From: Gammaproteobacteria bacterium | GTDB taxonomy: Bacteria; Pseudomonadota; Gammaproteobacteria; DSM-16500 | Direction of reading: 5' to 3' | Assembly: GCA_021323555.1 (NCBI GenBank) | Contig: JAJONP010000048.1 | Coordinates: 1-21,976 of the forward strand | Length of the DNA stretch: 21,976 nucleotides | Shown here: in pieces, positions 14,838 through 21,976 of the stretch | Position numbering within the stretch: the first letter of the stretch is position 1 | How the letters are laid out: every line of letters begins with the position of its first letter | Position numbers and translations under genes: made by a program | Notes under the pieces: generated by a model | What the model was told of the DNA's origin: nothing | Seen by the model: only the letters and a program-made list of their open reading frames with translations | The model's database searches: none

Positions 14838-15608
14838 CTATAACTGATAATCAATAATCAAAGGCGCATGATCAGAAAAACGCTGGTCTTTAAAAATAGC
14901 GGCTGATTGAATAGTCGTTTCCAAGCCTGCTATGACTACTTGATAGTCAATACGCCATCCCACATTTTTCGTCCACGCCTGTCCTCGATGCGACCACCAT
15001 GTGTATTGCTCAGGGGCTTGATTCACGCAACGAAAAGCATCGTGGAAACCTAATGGACCAAACAACTTGTCTAACCATGCGCGTTCTTCTGGCAAAAACC
15101 CCGAATTTTTTTGATTACCGCGCCAATTTTTTAAATCAATAGGACGATGGGCAATATTCAAATCTCCGCAAATAATAAACTTTCGAGTACTCTCTGACAA
15201 TTTTTTTAAATAATCTGTATAGCGTTTCAGAAAATCAAATTTTACGGCTTGACGTTGTTCACCACTTGTACCGGATGGAAGATAGATAGAGGCAATGCTG
15301 ATCTCCCCAAACCGTGCTTCTATGTATCGGCCTTCTTGATCTGCTTCTGGCCAACCCAATCCTGTAATAATAGTCTCTGGTTTTTGTTTGGTATAAATAC
15401 CTACACCACTATACCCTTTTTTTTCTGCGCAATGAAAAAATCCATAATAACCTGCAGGCTTGAAAAGTAACTGTTCTAAATCTCCGTGCTGCGCTTTTAA
15501 TTCTTGGAGACAAATCACATCTGCGTTTTGTTGTAGCATCCATTCAAAAAAACCTTTTTTAGCAGCTGAACGAATGCCATTAAGATTTAAGGTAATCACA
15601 CGAAACAT
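14838..15608 (-). CDS. xthA: Exodeoxyribonuclease III
   Basis: XthA is the AP endonuclease and 3'-5' exonuclease of base-excision repair. The 256 residues match the family (E. coli 268). Active-site elements are in order: N8 in LNLNGIRSA, E36 in CLQELK, Y109 in IASIYLPSG, D149 and N151 in GDLNIAH, W218/D221 region in VGWRIDY, and H247 in FSDHAPL. A DNA-repair partner, family 4 uracil-DNA glycosylase, lies 2.4 kb away. The ATG at 15608 has only a weak upstream GAGGG as ribosome-binding site. Confidence 0.96.
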   Translation of the reverse strand: MFRVITLNLNGIRSAAKKGFFEWMLQQNADVICLQELKAQHGDLEQLLFKPAGYYGFFHCAEKKGYSGVGIYTKQKPETIITGLGWPEADQEGRYIEARFGEISIASIYLPSGTSGEQRQAVKFDFLKRYTDYLKKLSESTRKFIICGDLNIAHRPIDLKNWRGNQKNSGFLPEERAWLDKLFGPLGFHDAFRCVNQAPEQYTWWSHRGQAWTKNVGWRIDYQVVIAGLETTIQSAAIFKDQRFSDHAPLIIDYQL

Positions 15609-15614
15609 GTTGAA

Positions 15615-15665
15615 TTTCTGCCCTCACCCTAACCCTCTCCCCTCACTGCGTTTCGGGGGGATGGC
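15615..15665. repeat. GC-rich intergenic repeat of the 'PHPNPLP' type
   Basis: The stretch begins CCCTCACCCTAACCCTCTCC and, read in one plus frame, gives CPHPNPLPSLRFGG, the spurious peptide well known from a GC-rich dispersed repeat common in proteobacterial intergenic regions. Only a partial, non-palindromic copy is present, between xthA and the barrel-protein terminator. GC content is well above the surroundings. Confidence 0.6.
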
Positions 15666-15679
15666 CTTAAGTAGCTCTC

Positions 15680-15714
15680 AAAAAAAAGGGCAAGCTGCAT
15701 AACACAACTTGCCC
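15680..15714 (-). terminator. Rho-independent terminator of the outer-membrane protein gene
   Basis: On the minus strand GGGCAAG (15714-15708) pairs perfectly with CTTGCCC (15694-15688), followed at once by eight T (15687-15680). It begins 18 bp past the stop of the barrel gene. Confidence 0.88.
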
Positions 15715-15731
15715 GTTTTCATTTCTATCAT

Positions 15732-16460
15732 TTATGCAAAGTGATACAACAAGCCTAGCATAAATTGGTTATCGGAAGGTGACCACTTCACGTTAGCGCC
15801 TGAACCTGATGAGCTAAAGGAGTTATTGTTCGTGTGTGTGTATTCACCTCTTAAGCTAAAGTTTTCGTAAATAGCTGTCTCGATACCTACGCCATAAACA
15901 AAACCGCCACTAGATTGGGATTTGCTGGTTAAAGGAGTTGTACCCTTTAAGCTAGCCCGTGTATAACCGAGTGGTACATAGAATAACGCACTGTTATTTA
16001 ACTTAATACCAGGTAAGAAGCGTGCTCCGTAACTGGTGTTAGCACTAAATTTCGAGTGAAATGTATTCGATGCGTAGCTGAGGTTATTTGTTTGGTTAGC
16101 ATTGCTCGTATTTACCAAAATTTCGGCTGCTAAATAATAAGCATCTTGAAAGTATTGGCCATACCCTGCAAATAAACCGCCTGCAAAGCCGGTGGCATTC
16201 GTCACGTGGCTGGTATTTAATTCAGTAGAGGCTACGGTCGAATTCTGTGCTGCTCTATAAGAGTCGTAACCCACTTGAGCGCCCACATAGAACCCGTCTT
16301 TCAATGGTTTTTCAACTGGGCAAGGTGCAGGTGCCATTGCTTCACCCTTGTAACTTTCACCTTTGTAATTACCAGCAGCAAAACCTGTTGTAGAAGCAAG
16401 TAGCAATGCAGCTACTGAAACTCCAGCAGACAACAAAGATAATTGTGAATGTTTTTTCAT
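15732..16460 (-). CDS. Outer-membrane beta-barrel protein
   Basis: The 242-residue product has a Sec signal peptide (residues 1-28, ending TTGFAAG). A short spacer with YKGESYKGE and a Pro-rich piece follows. Then comes an eight-stranded-type barrel: DGFYVGAQVGYDSYRA, GFAGGLFAGYGQYF, YYLAAEILVN, GARFLPGIKL, FYVPLGYTRASL, GFVYGVGIETAI, FSLRGEYTHTN, and the final strand QFMLGLLYHFA. The strand-turn-strand pattern and aromatic C-terminal strand fit the OmpA-like/Opa-like small barrel superfamily seen as surface proteins in Legionellales. Ligand or role cannot be read from sequence. It is monocistronic, with a strong promoter, GGAG ribosome-binding site and terminator, so it is probably abundant. 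Confidence 0.85.
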   Translation of the reverse strand: MKKHSQLSLLSAGVSVAALLLASTTGFAAGNYKGESYKGEAMAPAPCPVEKPLKDGFYVGAQVGYDSYRAAQNSTVASTELNTSHVTNATGFAGGLFAGYGQYFQDAYYLAAEILVNTSNANQTNNLSYASNTFHSKFSANTSYGARFLPGIKLNNSALFYVPLGYTRASLKGTTPLTSKSQSSGGFVYGVGIETAIYENFSLRGEYTHTNNNSFSSSGSGANVKWSPSDNQFMLGLLYHFA

Positions 16461-16763
16461 AAATATGTCTCCATACTGTTAATAATAATCAGGTGAAAAA
16501 TTCCACCTCGTGTAGCATCAAAAACCCGTCTTCGGATCGGATCAAAGAGTTCAAGCAAGTTACTTTATATGAATTATAATAATAAGAGCAAGCTTTTTTT
16601 TCAAATTTCTACTCATAAAAAATGTATGTGTTCACACGGTCCTTGAATAGGCAAAAAAATTTCAGATTTGAGCCAGGGCCGTGGATACTTACTAAAAAAT
16701 TTATTGCTTTTACTCGGCATACAAGGTAAAAATACCGTTTAATAAAATAAAATAGACACAATA
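16461..16763. other. Gene-free stretch between the barrel gene and the MFS transporter
   Basis: These 303 bp hold the barrel-gene promoter, a leader of about 105 nt with a small hairpin (AGGTG/CACCT arms, 16491-16508), and AT-rich DNA leading to the transporter. GGTA-AAAA-TACC just before the transporter is a second short inverted repeat. I see no gene on either strand. Confidence 0.6.
16576..16604 (-). promoter_or_regulatory. Promoter of the outer-membrane protein gene
   Basis: On the minus strand TTGAAA (16604-16599) and TATTAT (16581-16576) are 17 bp apart. A TATAAT three bases further on (16578-16573) is an alternative -10 with a 20-bp spacer. The predicted leader is about 105 nt. Confidence 0.5.
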
Positions 16764-18026
16764 ATGAACAATACAAACCGACCCAATCATCCCATTTCAA
16801 ATTGGAGAGCCGTGCTTCTGTACTGCATTGTGTCGTTTTTTTTATTTTTTGAAATGGCAGTACAAGTATCGCCAGCCGTGATGTCCTCTCAATTAATGCA
16901 TGATTTAAACATAGGGGCATTTGGTTTAGGTCTTATGTCTAGCATGTATTTTTATACTTACACTGCAATGCAAATGCCTTCAGGTCTATTATTTGATAAA
17001 TATAATCCTAGAATGGTCATTGTAATTTCTATCTTGGTATGCACTGTCGGCACTTTGCTTTTTTCTATGGCTCATACTATTTACTCAGGATCAATTGCCC
17101 GCTTGCTGATGGGATTAGGTTCAGCATTTGCTTTTGTGGCTGTGTTGGTCGTTACTGCTGATTTATTCAAGTCTAAATATTTTGCAACCATGACGGGTAT
17201 TACTCAAATGCTAGCAGCATTCGGAGCAATGGCTGGCCAAATGCCCATTAGCGCTTTACTGATGCGAATTGGCTGGCGTCATACTTTATTGGTTTTAGTC
17301 GCCATCGGTTTCATATTAGCCATCACCGTTTGGAAATTACTTAAATATGACCGAAGCGCTTACACCATACATCAAACAAATCATCGCATTTCTATTAAGA
17401 CGAACCTAAAGAAAATTATTGCATGCCCTCAAACATGGCTTATTGCATTATATGCTTGTTTATTATGGACGCCGATGTCAAGTTTCGCCTCATTATGGGG
17501 GGTTCCTTTTTTAATGACAATTGATCACGTAGAGCAAACGACAGCAGCATTTCTTTGCTCCTTAATGTGGTTGGGATTAGCGATTGCAAGTCCATTATTA
17601 GGGATGTTGTCTACTGTATTAGAAAAGAGAGTCATTCCTTTATCTCTTTCTGCTTTCATCGGCATTATTTCATTTGGTGCGCTATTAGAATTTCATTTAC
17701 CTGTGACCTGCTTAGGTATATTACTATTTTTATCAGGGGCTGCTTGTGCAGGTCAAGCATTGAGTTTTACGGTAGTGAAAGAAAATAATTCGCATTCAGT
17801 CAAAGCCACTGCCATCGCTTTTAATAATATGGCAGTTGTCATTTCAGGTGCTCTGTTTCAACCGCTCATTGGCAAGTTGATTGAAACGGGTGGATCGCAT
17901 CTAAGCGGAATTTACTATCATGCAGCGCATTTTAAACAAGGATTAGTGATTGTTTTATTTTCGTATGTTATCGCTTTTCTAGTGGCTCTATTTTTTATTA
18001 GAGAACCTGACCAGACTCTCGCGTAG
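16764..18026 (+). CDS. Major facilitator superfamily transporter
   Basis: The 420-residue inner-membrane protein has 12 predicted helices in two halves split by a hydrophilic loop around residues 195-220. The MFS signature after helix 2 is present as GLLFDKYNPRM (G-x-x-x-D-x-x-x-x-R). The N-terminal half has PAVMSSQLMHDLNIGAFGLG and ARLLMGLGSAFAFVA. It resembles the large group of MFS carriers that Legionella and Coxiella use for amino acids and other small metabolites, but the substrate cannot be assigned. There is no clear ribosome-binding site before the ATG at 16764. It ends 4 bp from the convergent uracil-DNA glycosylase gene. Confidence 0.88.
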   Translation: MNNTNRPNHPISNWRAVLLYCIVSFFLFFEMAVQVSPAVMSSQLMHDLNIGAFGLGLMSSMYFYTYTAMQMPSGLLFDKYNPRMVIVISILVCTVGTLLFSMAHTIYSGSIARLLMGLGSAFAFVAVLVVTADLFKSKYFATMTGITQMLAAFGAMAGQMPISALLMRIGWRHTLLVLVAIGFILAITVWKLLKYDRSAYTIHQTNHRISIKTNLKKIIACPQTWLIALYACLLWTPMSSFASLWGVPFLMTIDHVEQTTAAFLCSLMWLGLAIASPLLGMLSTVLEKRVIPLSLSAFIGIISFGALLEFHLPVTCLGILLFLSGAACAGQALSFTVVKENNSHSVKATAIAFNNMAVVISGALFQPLIGKLIETGGSHLSGIYYHAAHFKQGLVIVLFSYVIAFLVALFFIREPDQTLA

Positions 18027-18030
18027 ATAG

Positions 18031-18702
18031 TTATTGTTCACGGGGCTTTTGAGCATGCAAAGTCCGTAAACGCGCATGGGCCGATTGTAAGTCTTCCCAG
18101 GCTTTGCTTTTATCTCGAGGATTACGTAATAAATAAGCAGGATGATAAGTGACTAATAAAGGAATATGCTGCGCGCCATAATAATGAAGCTTACCTCGCA
18201 TTTGTCCTAAAGAGGCTTGCGTATTCAATAAGTAATGCCCCGCGACACGCCCTAAAGCCAATAATAATTTCGGTTGAACAAGCGCAATTTGTTTAGTCAA
18301 AAATCCAGTACAAGACAGCACTTCTTCAGGTAGAGGATCTCGGTTATTAGGTGGGCGGCACTTTACAATATTGGCAATATAAACTGTGCGTCTCTCAAGG
18401 CCAATCGCATGCAACATTGTATTGAGTAATTGACCGGCACGACCTACAAAAGGTTCTCCTTTTTGATCTTCATAAAACCCTGGTGCTTCGCCAATCAGCA
18501 TCAGATCAGCCCCTGGACTACCGGCACTGAATACAGTTTGAGTACGGGTTTTGTGAAGAGGGCAAGCAATGCAACCCGCAACGACAGCTTGTAAAATTGC
18601 TAAATCTTCTGTGGAGTGGATATTAGACAAAGAAACATCCGGTTTTGATTCCCAGCATTGAATGCCCATCGCTGTCAGATAATTGAGTTTAGAAATTTCC
18701 AT
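18031..18702 (-). CDS. Family 4 uracil-DNA glycosylase (iron-sulfur)
   Basis: This enzyme removes uracil from DNA and belongs to the type 4 group with a 4Fe-4S cluster. Numbering from the ATG at 18702 (223 residues), the four cluster cysteines are C44 and C47 (CIAC), C115 (KCRPP) and C131 (SCTGF). Motif 1 GEAPG (71-75) and motif 3 HPAYLLRNP (187-195) are intact, as is EPFVGRAGQLLN. A GTG immediately before the ATG is an alternative start with better spacing to AGG. The N-terminal 30 residues look like the DnaE-type tail seen in this group. With xthA nearby it gives base-excision repair, though the two are not an operon. Confidence 0.93.
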   Translation of the reverse strand: MEISKLNYLTAMGIQCWESKPDVSLSNIHSTEDLAILQAVVAGCIACPLHKTRTQTVFSAGSPGADLMLIGEAPGFYEDQKGEPFVGRAGQLLNTMLHAIGLERRTVYIANIVKCRPPNNRDPLPEEVLSCTGFLTKQIALVQPKLLLALGRVAGHYLLNTQASLGQMRGKLHYYGAQHIPLLVTYHPAYLLRNPRDKSKAWEDLQSAHARLRTLHAQKPREQ

Positions 18703-19035
18703 CACAGACTGACCTATAACTCAAAAAATTTATTGGCCTATCATACCCGGCCTCTTGAATAAGAACCAGTGGAAATTTAATGAATAATTACATGCTCATT
18801 ATTATACGTTAAAATTTACCTCCCTATTTTTTCTATATAATTTTCCATGCTTAATTCCTAGAGCTAATTAATTCTATAAAAGATTTAAAAAATTTTCTTC
18901 TACTAACCATACAAATTCAATGGTTAGATATATCTTTTCTATGAAAATAAACTTTGGATTTTCACTCGTCTTTAGACGATGGCAGATTGTTTGTGGAAGC
19001 ATAAAAATATATTTAATAAAAATAGGGAAAAAACT
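18703..19035. other. Gene-free AT-rich stretch with two inverted repeats
   Basis: This stretch of about 330 bp separates the glycosylase from the next plus-strand gene. It holds CTAACCAT/ATGGTTAG (18903-18910 and 18920-18927, loop 9) followed by a T-rich tract, and the compact hairpin TCGTCT-TT-AGACGA (18966-18979) 56 bp before the next start. These could be a weak terminator and a leader hairpin or operator. No gene or clear promoter pair is seen. Confidence 0.5.
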
Positions 19036-19404
19036 ATGGCTGCGATGGAACCCTTATGTCAATTGCTCGGCGTCAACCCTGCTGTACTGACTCGAGGAGA
19101 AATTTTAATTTTAGAAGCTGAATTATTTATTTATATCTGCGGAGCGCTGAAAGAAATCATAAAAGCAAAATACAGAAACTATTTTTGTGTCATGAAATTT
19201 AATCAACACGTGGAGAACTCAATGATTGAAGCTGAATTTATTCGTTGTCTTATCAATGATATTTTAGTTACAAAAGAATATTCATTACTCGGTATTCCTT
19301 CATTAATTTTTTCACGCAAAGTCATTGAATTGCACCGCACAGTACGGCCAGAGATTTATCAAGCTATCATGAAAAAAGTTACGACAGATTATCCCTGGAG
19401 ATAG
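19036..19404 (+). CDS. Unknown small cytoplasmic protein
   Basis: I recognise no family for this 122-residue protein. It begins MAAMEPLCQLLGVNPAVLTR, is mostly helical by composition, has no signal peptide or transmembrane helix, and carries several cysteines (C8, C35, C51 and one in IRCLINDI). A mixed hydrophobic-charged middle (ILILEAELFIYICGALKEII) suggests a helical bundle. I chose the ATG at 19036 because AGGGA lies 7 bp upstream; the ATG at 18979 would begin inside a hairpin and add a poorly coding 19 residues. It is AT-rich and stands alone, followed by a hairpin cluster. A regulatory protein or an effector are both possible. Confidence 0.6.
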   Translation: MAAMEPLCQLLGVNPAVLTRGEILILEAELFIYICGALKEIIKAKYRNYFCVMKFNQHVENSMIEAEFIRCLINDILVTKEYSLLGIPSLIFSRKVIELHRTVRPEIYQAIMKKVTTDYPWR

Positions 19405-19465
19405 CTTTTCTTTTTGAAAATAAGTATTAAATTAATGTAAGGCTAATGCCCTGAGGGGGTAATTG

Positions 19466-19482
19466 ACCTATTACGAATAGGT
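19466..19482. repeat. Inverted repeat ACCTATT-acg-AATAGGT
   Basis: Perfect 7-bp arms with a 3-base loop lie directly before the larger stem at 19485. With only a short T run after it, it could be a terminator stem or part of a structured transcript. Confidence 0.6.
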
Positions 19483-19484
19483 TT

Positions 19485-19522
19485 GTAGCAACTGATAAAA
19501 ATTAAATTTCATCAGTTGCTAC
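19485..19522 (+). terminator. 12-bp inverted repeat, probable terminator between convergent genes
   Basis: GTAGCAACTGAT (19485-19496) pairs perfectly with ATCAGTTGCTAC (19511-19522) across a 14-base AT-rich loop, followed by TTTCATT on the plus strand. It separates the small unknown gene from the convergent FKBP gene. The T tract is weak, and on the minus strand it is AAAC, so plus-strand termination is favoured. Confidence 0.5.
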
Positions 19523-19536
19523 TTTCATTAAAAAAA

Positions 19537-20067
19537 TTACTTATTATTAATTTTAAGCAGTTCAACTTTAAAAATTAATGTTTTATTTGGAGGAATCACA
19601 GGTGGGCTACCCGCCTCGCCATAAGCAAGATCAGAGGGGATATAAAGCATCCATGTGGAACCCACAGGCATCAACTTAAGCGCCTCAGTCCAACCTGGAA
19701 TAACGCCACCCACAGGAAAACTGGCAGGTTCGTTCCGCTTATAAGAGCTATCAAATTCTTCGCCATTAATAAATGTTCCTGCATAATTAACTGATACTAC
19801 ATCAGTATCTGTAGGCATAGGCCCTTTGCCCTCAACAATAATTTTATATTGCAAACCATCAGGTAACGTCACAACACCTTTATTATTTTTATTTTTTGCT
19901 AAAAACGCATTTCCTTCTGCTTTATTTTCATCGACTACTGGGGCAACTGCCTCTGTAGCTGTTGTTGCTTGTGAAGTAGTTGATAGCTCGTCTACCGCAT
20001 ACGTACTCATTGATAATATCCCCAATCCCATCCCAATTGTTCCTACTAATACGGATAATAATTTCAT
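19537..20067 (-). CDS. Periplasmic FKBP-type peptidyl-prolyl isomerase (short, Mip-related)
   Basis: The 176-residue product has a signal peptide (residues 1-24, ending STYA), an Ala/Thr/Val-rich linker (25-50), a short AEGNAFLAKNKNNKGV helix like the end of the Mip connecting helix, and one FKBP domain (about 65-174). Active-site features are visible: VNYAGTFINGEEFDSS, FPVGGVIPGWTEAL (the I-P-G-W pocket), YIPSDLAYGEAG and PPNKTLIFKVELL. Legionella Mip (about 233 residues) has in addition an N-terminal dimerisation domain and a long helix, which are almost entirely absent. It probably works as a monomeric periplasmic folding catalyst. AAGGAGA precedes the start by 6 bp. Confidence 0.92.
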   Translation of the reverse strand: MKLLSVLVGTIGMGLGILSMSTYAVDELSTTSQATTATEAVAPVVDENKAEGNAFLAKNKNNKGVVTLPDGLQYKIIVEGKGPMPTDTDVVSVNYAGTFINGEEFDSSYKRNEPASFPVGGVIPGWTEALKLMPVGSTWMLYIPSDLAYGEAGSPPVIPPNKTLIFKVELLKINNK

Positions 20068-20170
20068 TGGATCTCCTTTTAATTTCAGATAACTGCTCTT
20101 GTAAACTACAGGACTCTATCATACAAAATTTTTCTATGTTAAAGTAGCTTATTTTTAATAATTGAAAATC

Positions 20171-21619
20171 ATGCGAACGCAATTACCTGATTTTACAGAA
20201 CCCTCCGTACTCGTTATCGGTGATGTCATGCTTGATCGTTACTGGTTTGGCGAGACTACCCATATTTCGCCAGAAGCGCCTGTTCCTATCGTTAAAATCA
20301 AACACATTGATGAGCGGCCAGGTGGCGCAGGGAATGTCGCACTGAATATCGCAGCATTAGGGGCAAAAGTCACTTTGCTAGGTGTCGTTGGCAGTGATGA
20401 AGCAGCTCATACGTTAGAAACTCAATTAAATGCTGCAAACGTCAAACATGCGCTTTTAAATTTAGCTAACGCGCGCACGATCACTAAATTACGTGTTATC
20501 AGTCGTCATCAACAATTGATTCGTTTAGATTTTGAAGAGAAATTTCCTGTATTTAATCCTGAACTATTAATTGAAACCTATAAAAAATATTTGCATCACA
20601 CTCAATTAGTCATTTTATCAGATTATGGTAAAGGCACGCTGGTTCGCACGCTAGAACTGATTAACCTCGCAAGGCAATCCAATATTCCTGTGTTGGTTGA
20701 TCCTAAAGGCAATGACTTCAGTATTTACCAAAACGCAAATGCAATTACTCCTAACTTCAAAGAATTTGAAAATATCGTTGGCGTTTGCGAAACAGAGCAG
20801 ATGATCAGTGAAAAAGCTCAACAATTTTTAGCACACTATAATATTGATACTTTGCTTGTCACGCGTGGTGAACGCGGCATGACGCTCATCGAAAAAAACA
20901 AAGAAAGAATCCATTTACCCGCACATGCTCGTGAAGTATTTGATGTGACAGGTGCAGGTGATACAGTAATTGCGGTTTTTGGCACTGCTATTGCTGCAAA
21001 AGCAAGTCTACCTGAAGCAATGGCATTGGCAAATCTGGCAGCAAGTCTGGTTGTCAGCAAATTAGGTGCCGCTTGCGTCAGCGTGCCAGAATTGCAAGCC
21101 GCCTTAACAGCCACCACGCATGGCACTGCAGGCATTGTGAATGAAGAACAATTATTATTAGCCACTGCTGAAGCTCGGCTACAAGGAAAGCGTATTGTTT
21201 TCACCAATGGTTGTTTTGATATTTTGCATGCAGGTCACGTCACTTATTTACAACAAGCAAAGCAATTAGGTGATTACTTGATAGTCGCCATTAATGAAGA
21301 TGATTCTATCAAACGGCTCAAAGGCGAAGGACGACCTATCAATAATACGGCTCAACGCATGGCAGTACTCGCAAGCTTAAACGTAGTCGACTGGGTCGTC
21401 TCTTTTGCTGATGACACACCTGAACGCTTATTAAAACGCTTGCAGCCTGATATTTTAGTTAAGGGGGGCGACTATCAACCAGATCAGGTCGTAGGTGCCA
21501 ATATTGTTCATTCGTATGGCGGCGAAACTCGCGTATTAGGTTTAGTCAAAGATCTATCAACAACATCGCTCATCAATCGCATTAACAAGCACTCTCAAAA
21601 TTCATCACAGGTAGAATAA
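20171..21619 (+). CDS. hldE: Bifunctional heptose 7-phosphate kinase / heptose 1-phosphate adenylyltransferase
   Basis: HldE (RfaE) makes ADP-heptose for the LPS inner core. The 482-residue protein keeps both domains. The N-terminal PfkB-type kinase (about 1-315) has GDVMLDRYWFG, RPGGAGNVALN and DVTGAGDTV with the catalytic Asp in GAGD (261-264). The C-terminal nucleotidyltransferase (about 335-482) has FTNGCFDILHAGHV with H-x-G-H at 353-356, LKGEGRP and LVKGGDY. Length matches E. coli HldE (477). I use the ATG at 20171; a TTG at 20162 is in frame, and neither has a clear ribosome-binding site. Presence implies a heptose-containing LPS core. gmk follows after 3 bp. Confidence 0.97.
   Translation: MRTQLPDFTEPSVLVIGDVMLDRYWFGETTHISPEAPVPIVKIKHIDERPGGAGNVALNIAALGAKVTLLGVVGSDEAAHTLETQLNAANVKHALLNLANARTITKLRVISRHQQLIRLDFEEKFPVFNPELLIETYKKYLHHTQLVILSDYGKGTLVRTLELINLARQSNIPVLVDPKGNDFSIYQNANAITPNFKEFENIVGVCETEQMISEKAQQFLAHYNIDTLLVTRGERGMTLIEKNKERIHLPAHAREVFDVTGAGDTVIAVFGTAIAAKASLPEAMALANLAASLVVSKLGAACVSVPELQAALTATTHGTAGIVNEEQLLLATAEARLQGKRIVFTNGCFDILHAGHVTYLQQAKQLGDYLIVAINEDDSIKRLKGEGRPINNTAQRMAVLASLNVVDWVVSFADDTPERLLKRLQPDILVKGGDYQPDQVVGANIVHSYGGETRVLGLVKDLSTTSLINRINKHSQNSSQVE

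Positions 21620-21976
<357 letters not shown>

Noticed and set aside
16609..16920. 103-codon minus-strand open frame upstream of the barrel gene and across the transporter start
   Set aside because: No ribosome-binding site or recognisable protein pattern; it overlaps the barrel promoter and the MFS coding sequence.
20836..21207. 123-codon minus-strand open frame within hldE
   Set aside because: Antisense shadow of a clearly conserved gene; no start signal.

Overview
The window comes from an AT-rich gammaproteobacterium (about 40% G+C by eye), almost certainly of the order Legionellales and probably on the Coxiella/Rickettsiella/Aquicella side. The decisive evidence is a compact block of Dot/Icm type IVB secretion genes (about 4485-12340): icmS and icmT, dotD, dotC and dotB, dotA and icmV, icmW, an unassigned exported protein, and icmX. 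Housekeeping genes on both sides have ordinary gammaproteobacterial neighbours.

Layout. 1-3469: a BioC-type methyltransferase fragment (minus strand), divergent from comF, then the conserved run rhodanese (yibN-like) - grxC - secB - gpsA. 3470-3728: gene-free, with what looks like a worn dispersed repeat, then a promoter. 3729-4397: an orphan protein with a coiled-coil and a glycine-rich membrane segment, a possible Dot/Icm effector. 4485-12340: the Dot/Icm block. icmT-icmS diverge from dotD-dotC-dotB. dotB converges on icmV-dotA. icmV diverges from icmW-orf113-icmX. 12408-13942: yicC (with an internal in-frame deletion of about 48 residues) divergent from rph. 13980-14834: an orphan multi-pass membrane protein with a fresh 30-bp tandem duplication. 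14838-18702: xthA, an outer-membrane beta-barrel protein with its own promoter and terminator, an MFS transporter and a family 4 uracil-DNA glycosylase. 19036-20067: an unknown 122-residue protein and a periplasmic FKBP-type prolyl isomerase that is shorter than Mip. 20171-21976: hldE (ADP-heptose synthesis for LPS) and the start of gmk.

How the genes work together. DotC and DotD are outer-membrane lipoproteins of the secretion core, DotB is the cytoplasmic PilT-like ATPase, DotA and IcmV are inner-membrane proteins, IcmT is a small inner-membrane protein, IcmS and IcmW are the two acidic chaperone-adaptor subunits that deliver effectors to the coupling complex, and IcmX is periplasmic. icmQ, icmP, icmO and the core genes dotF, dotG and dotH are not in this window and must lie elsewhere. 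The least explained pieces are the short exported proline-rich protein between icmW and icmX and the two orphan membrane-type proteins that bracket the locus.

Genes are tightly packed, with overlaps of 1-14 nt inside operons and convergent pairs only 3-4 bp apart. No tRNA, rRNA, CRISPR array, complete insertion sequence or integrase is visible.
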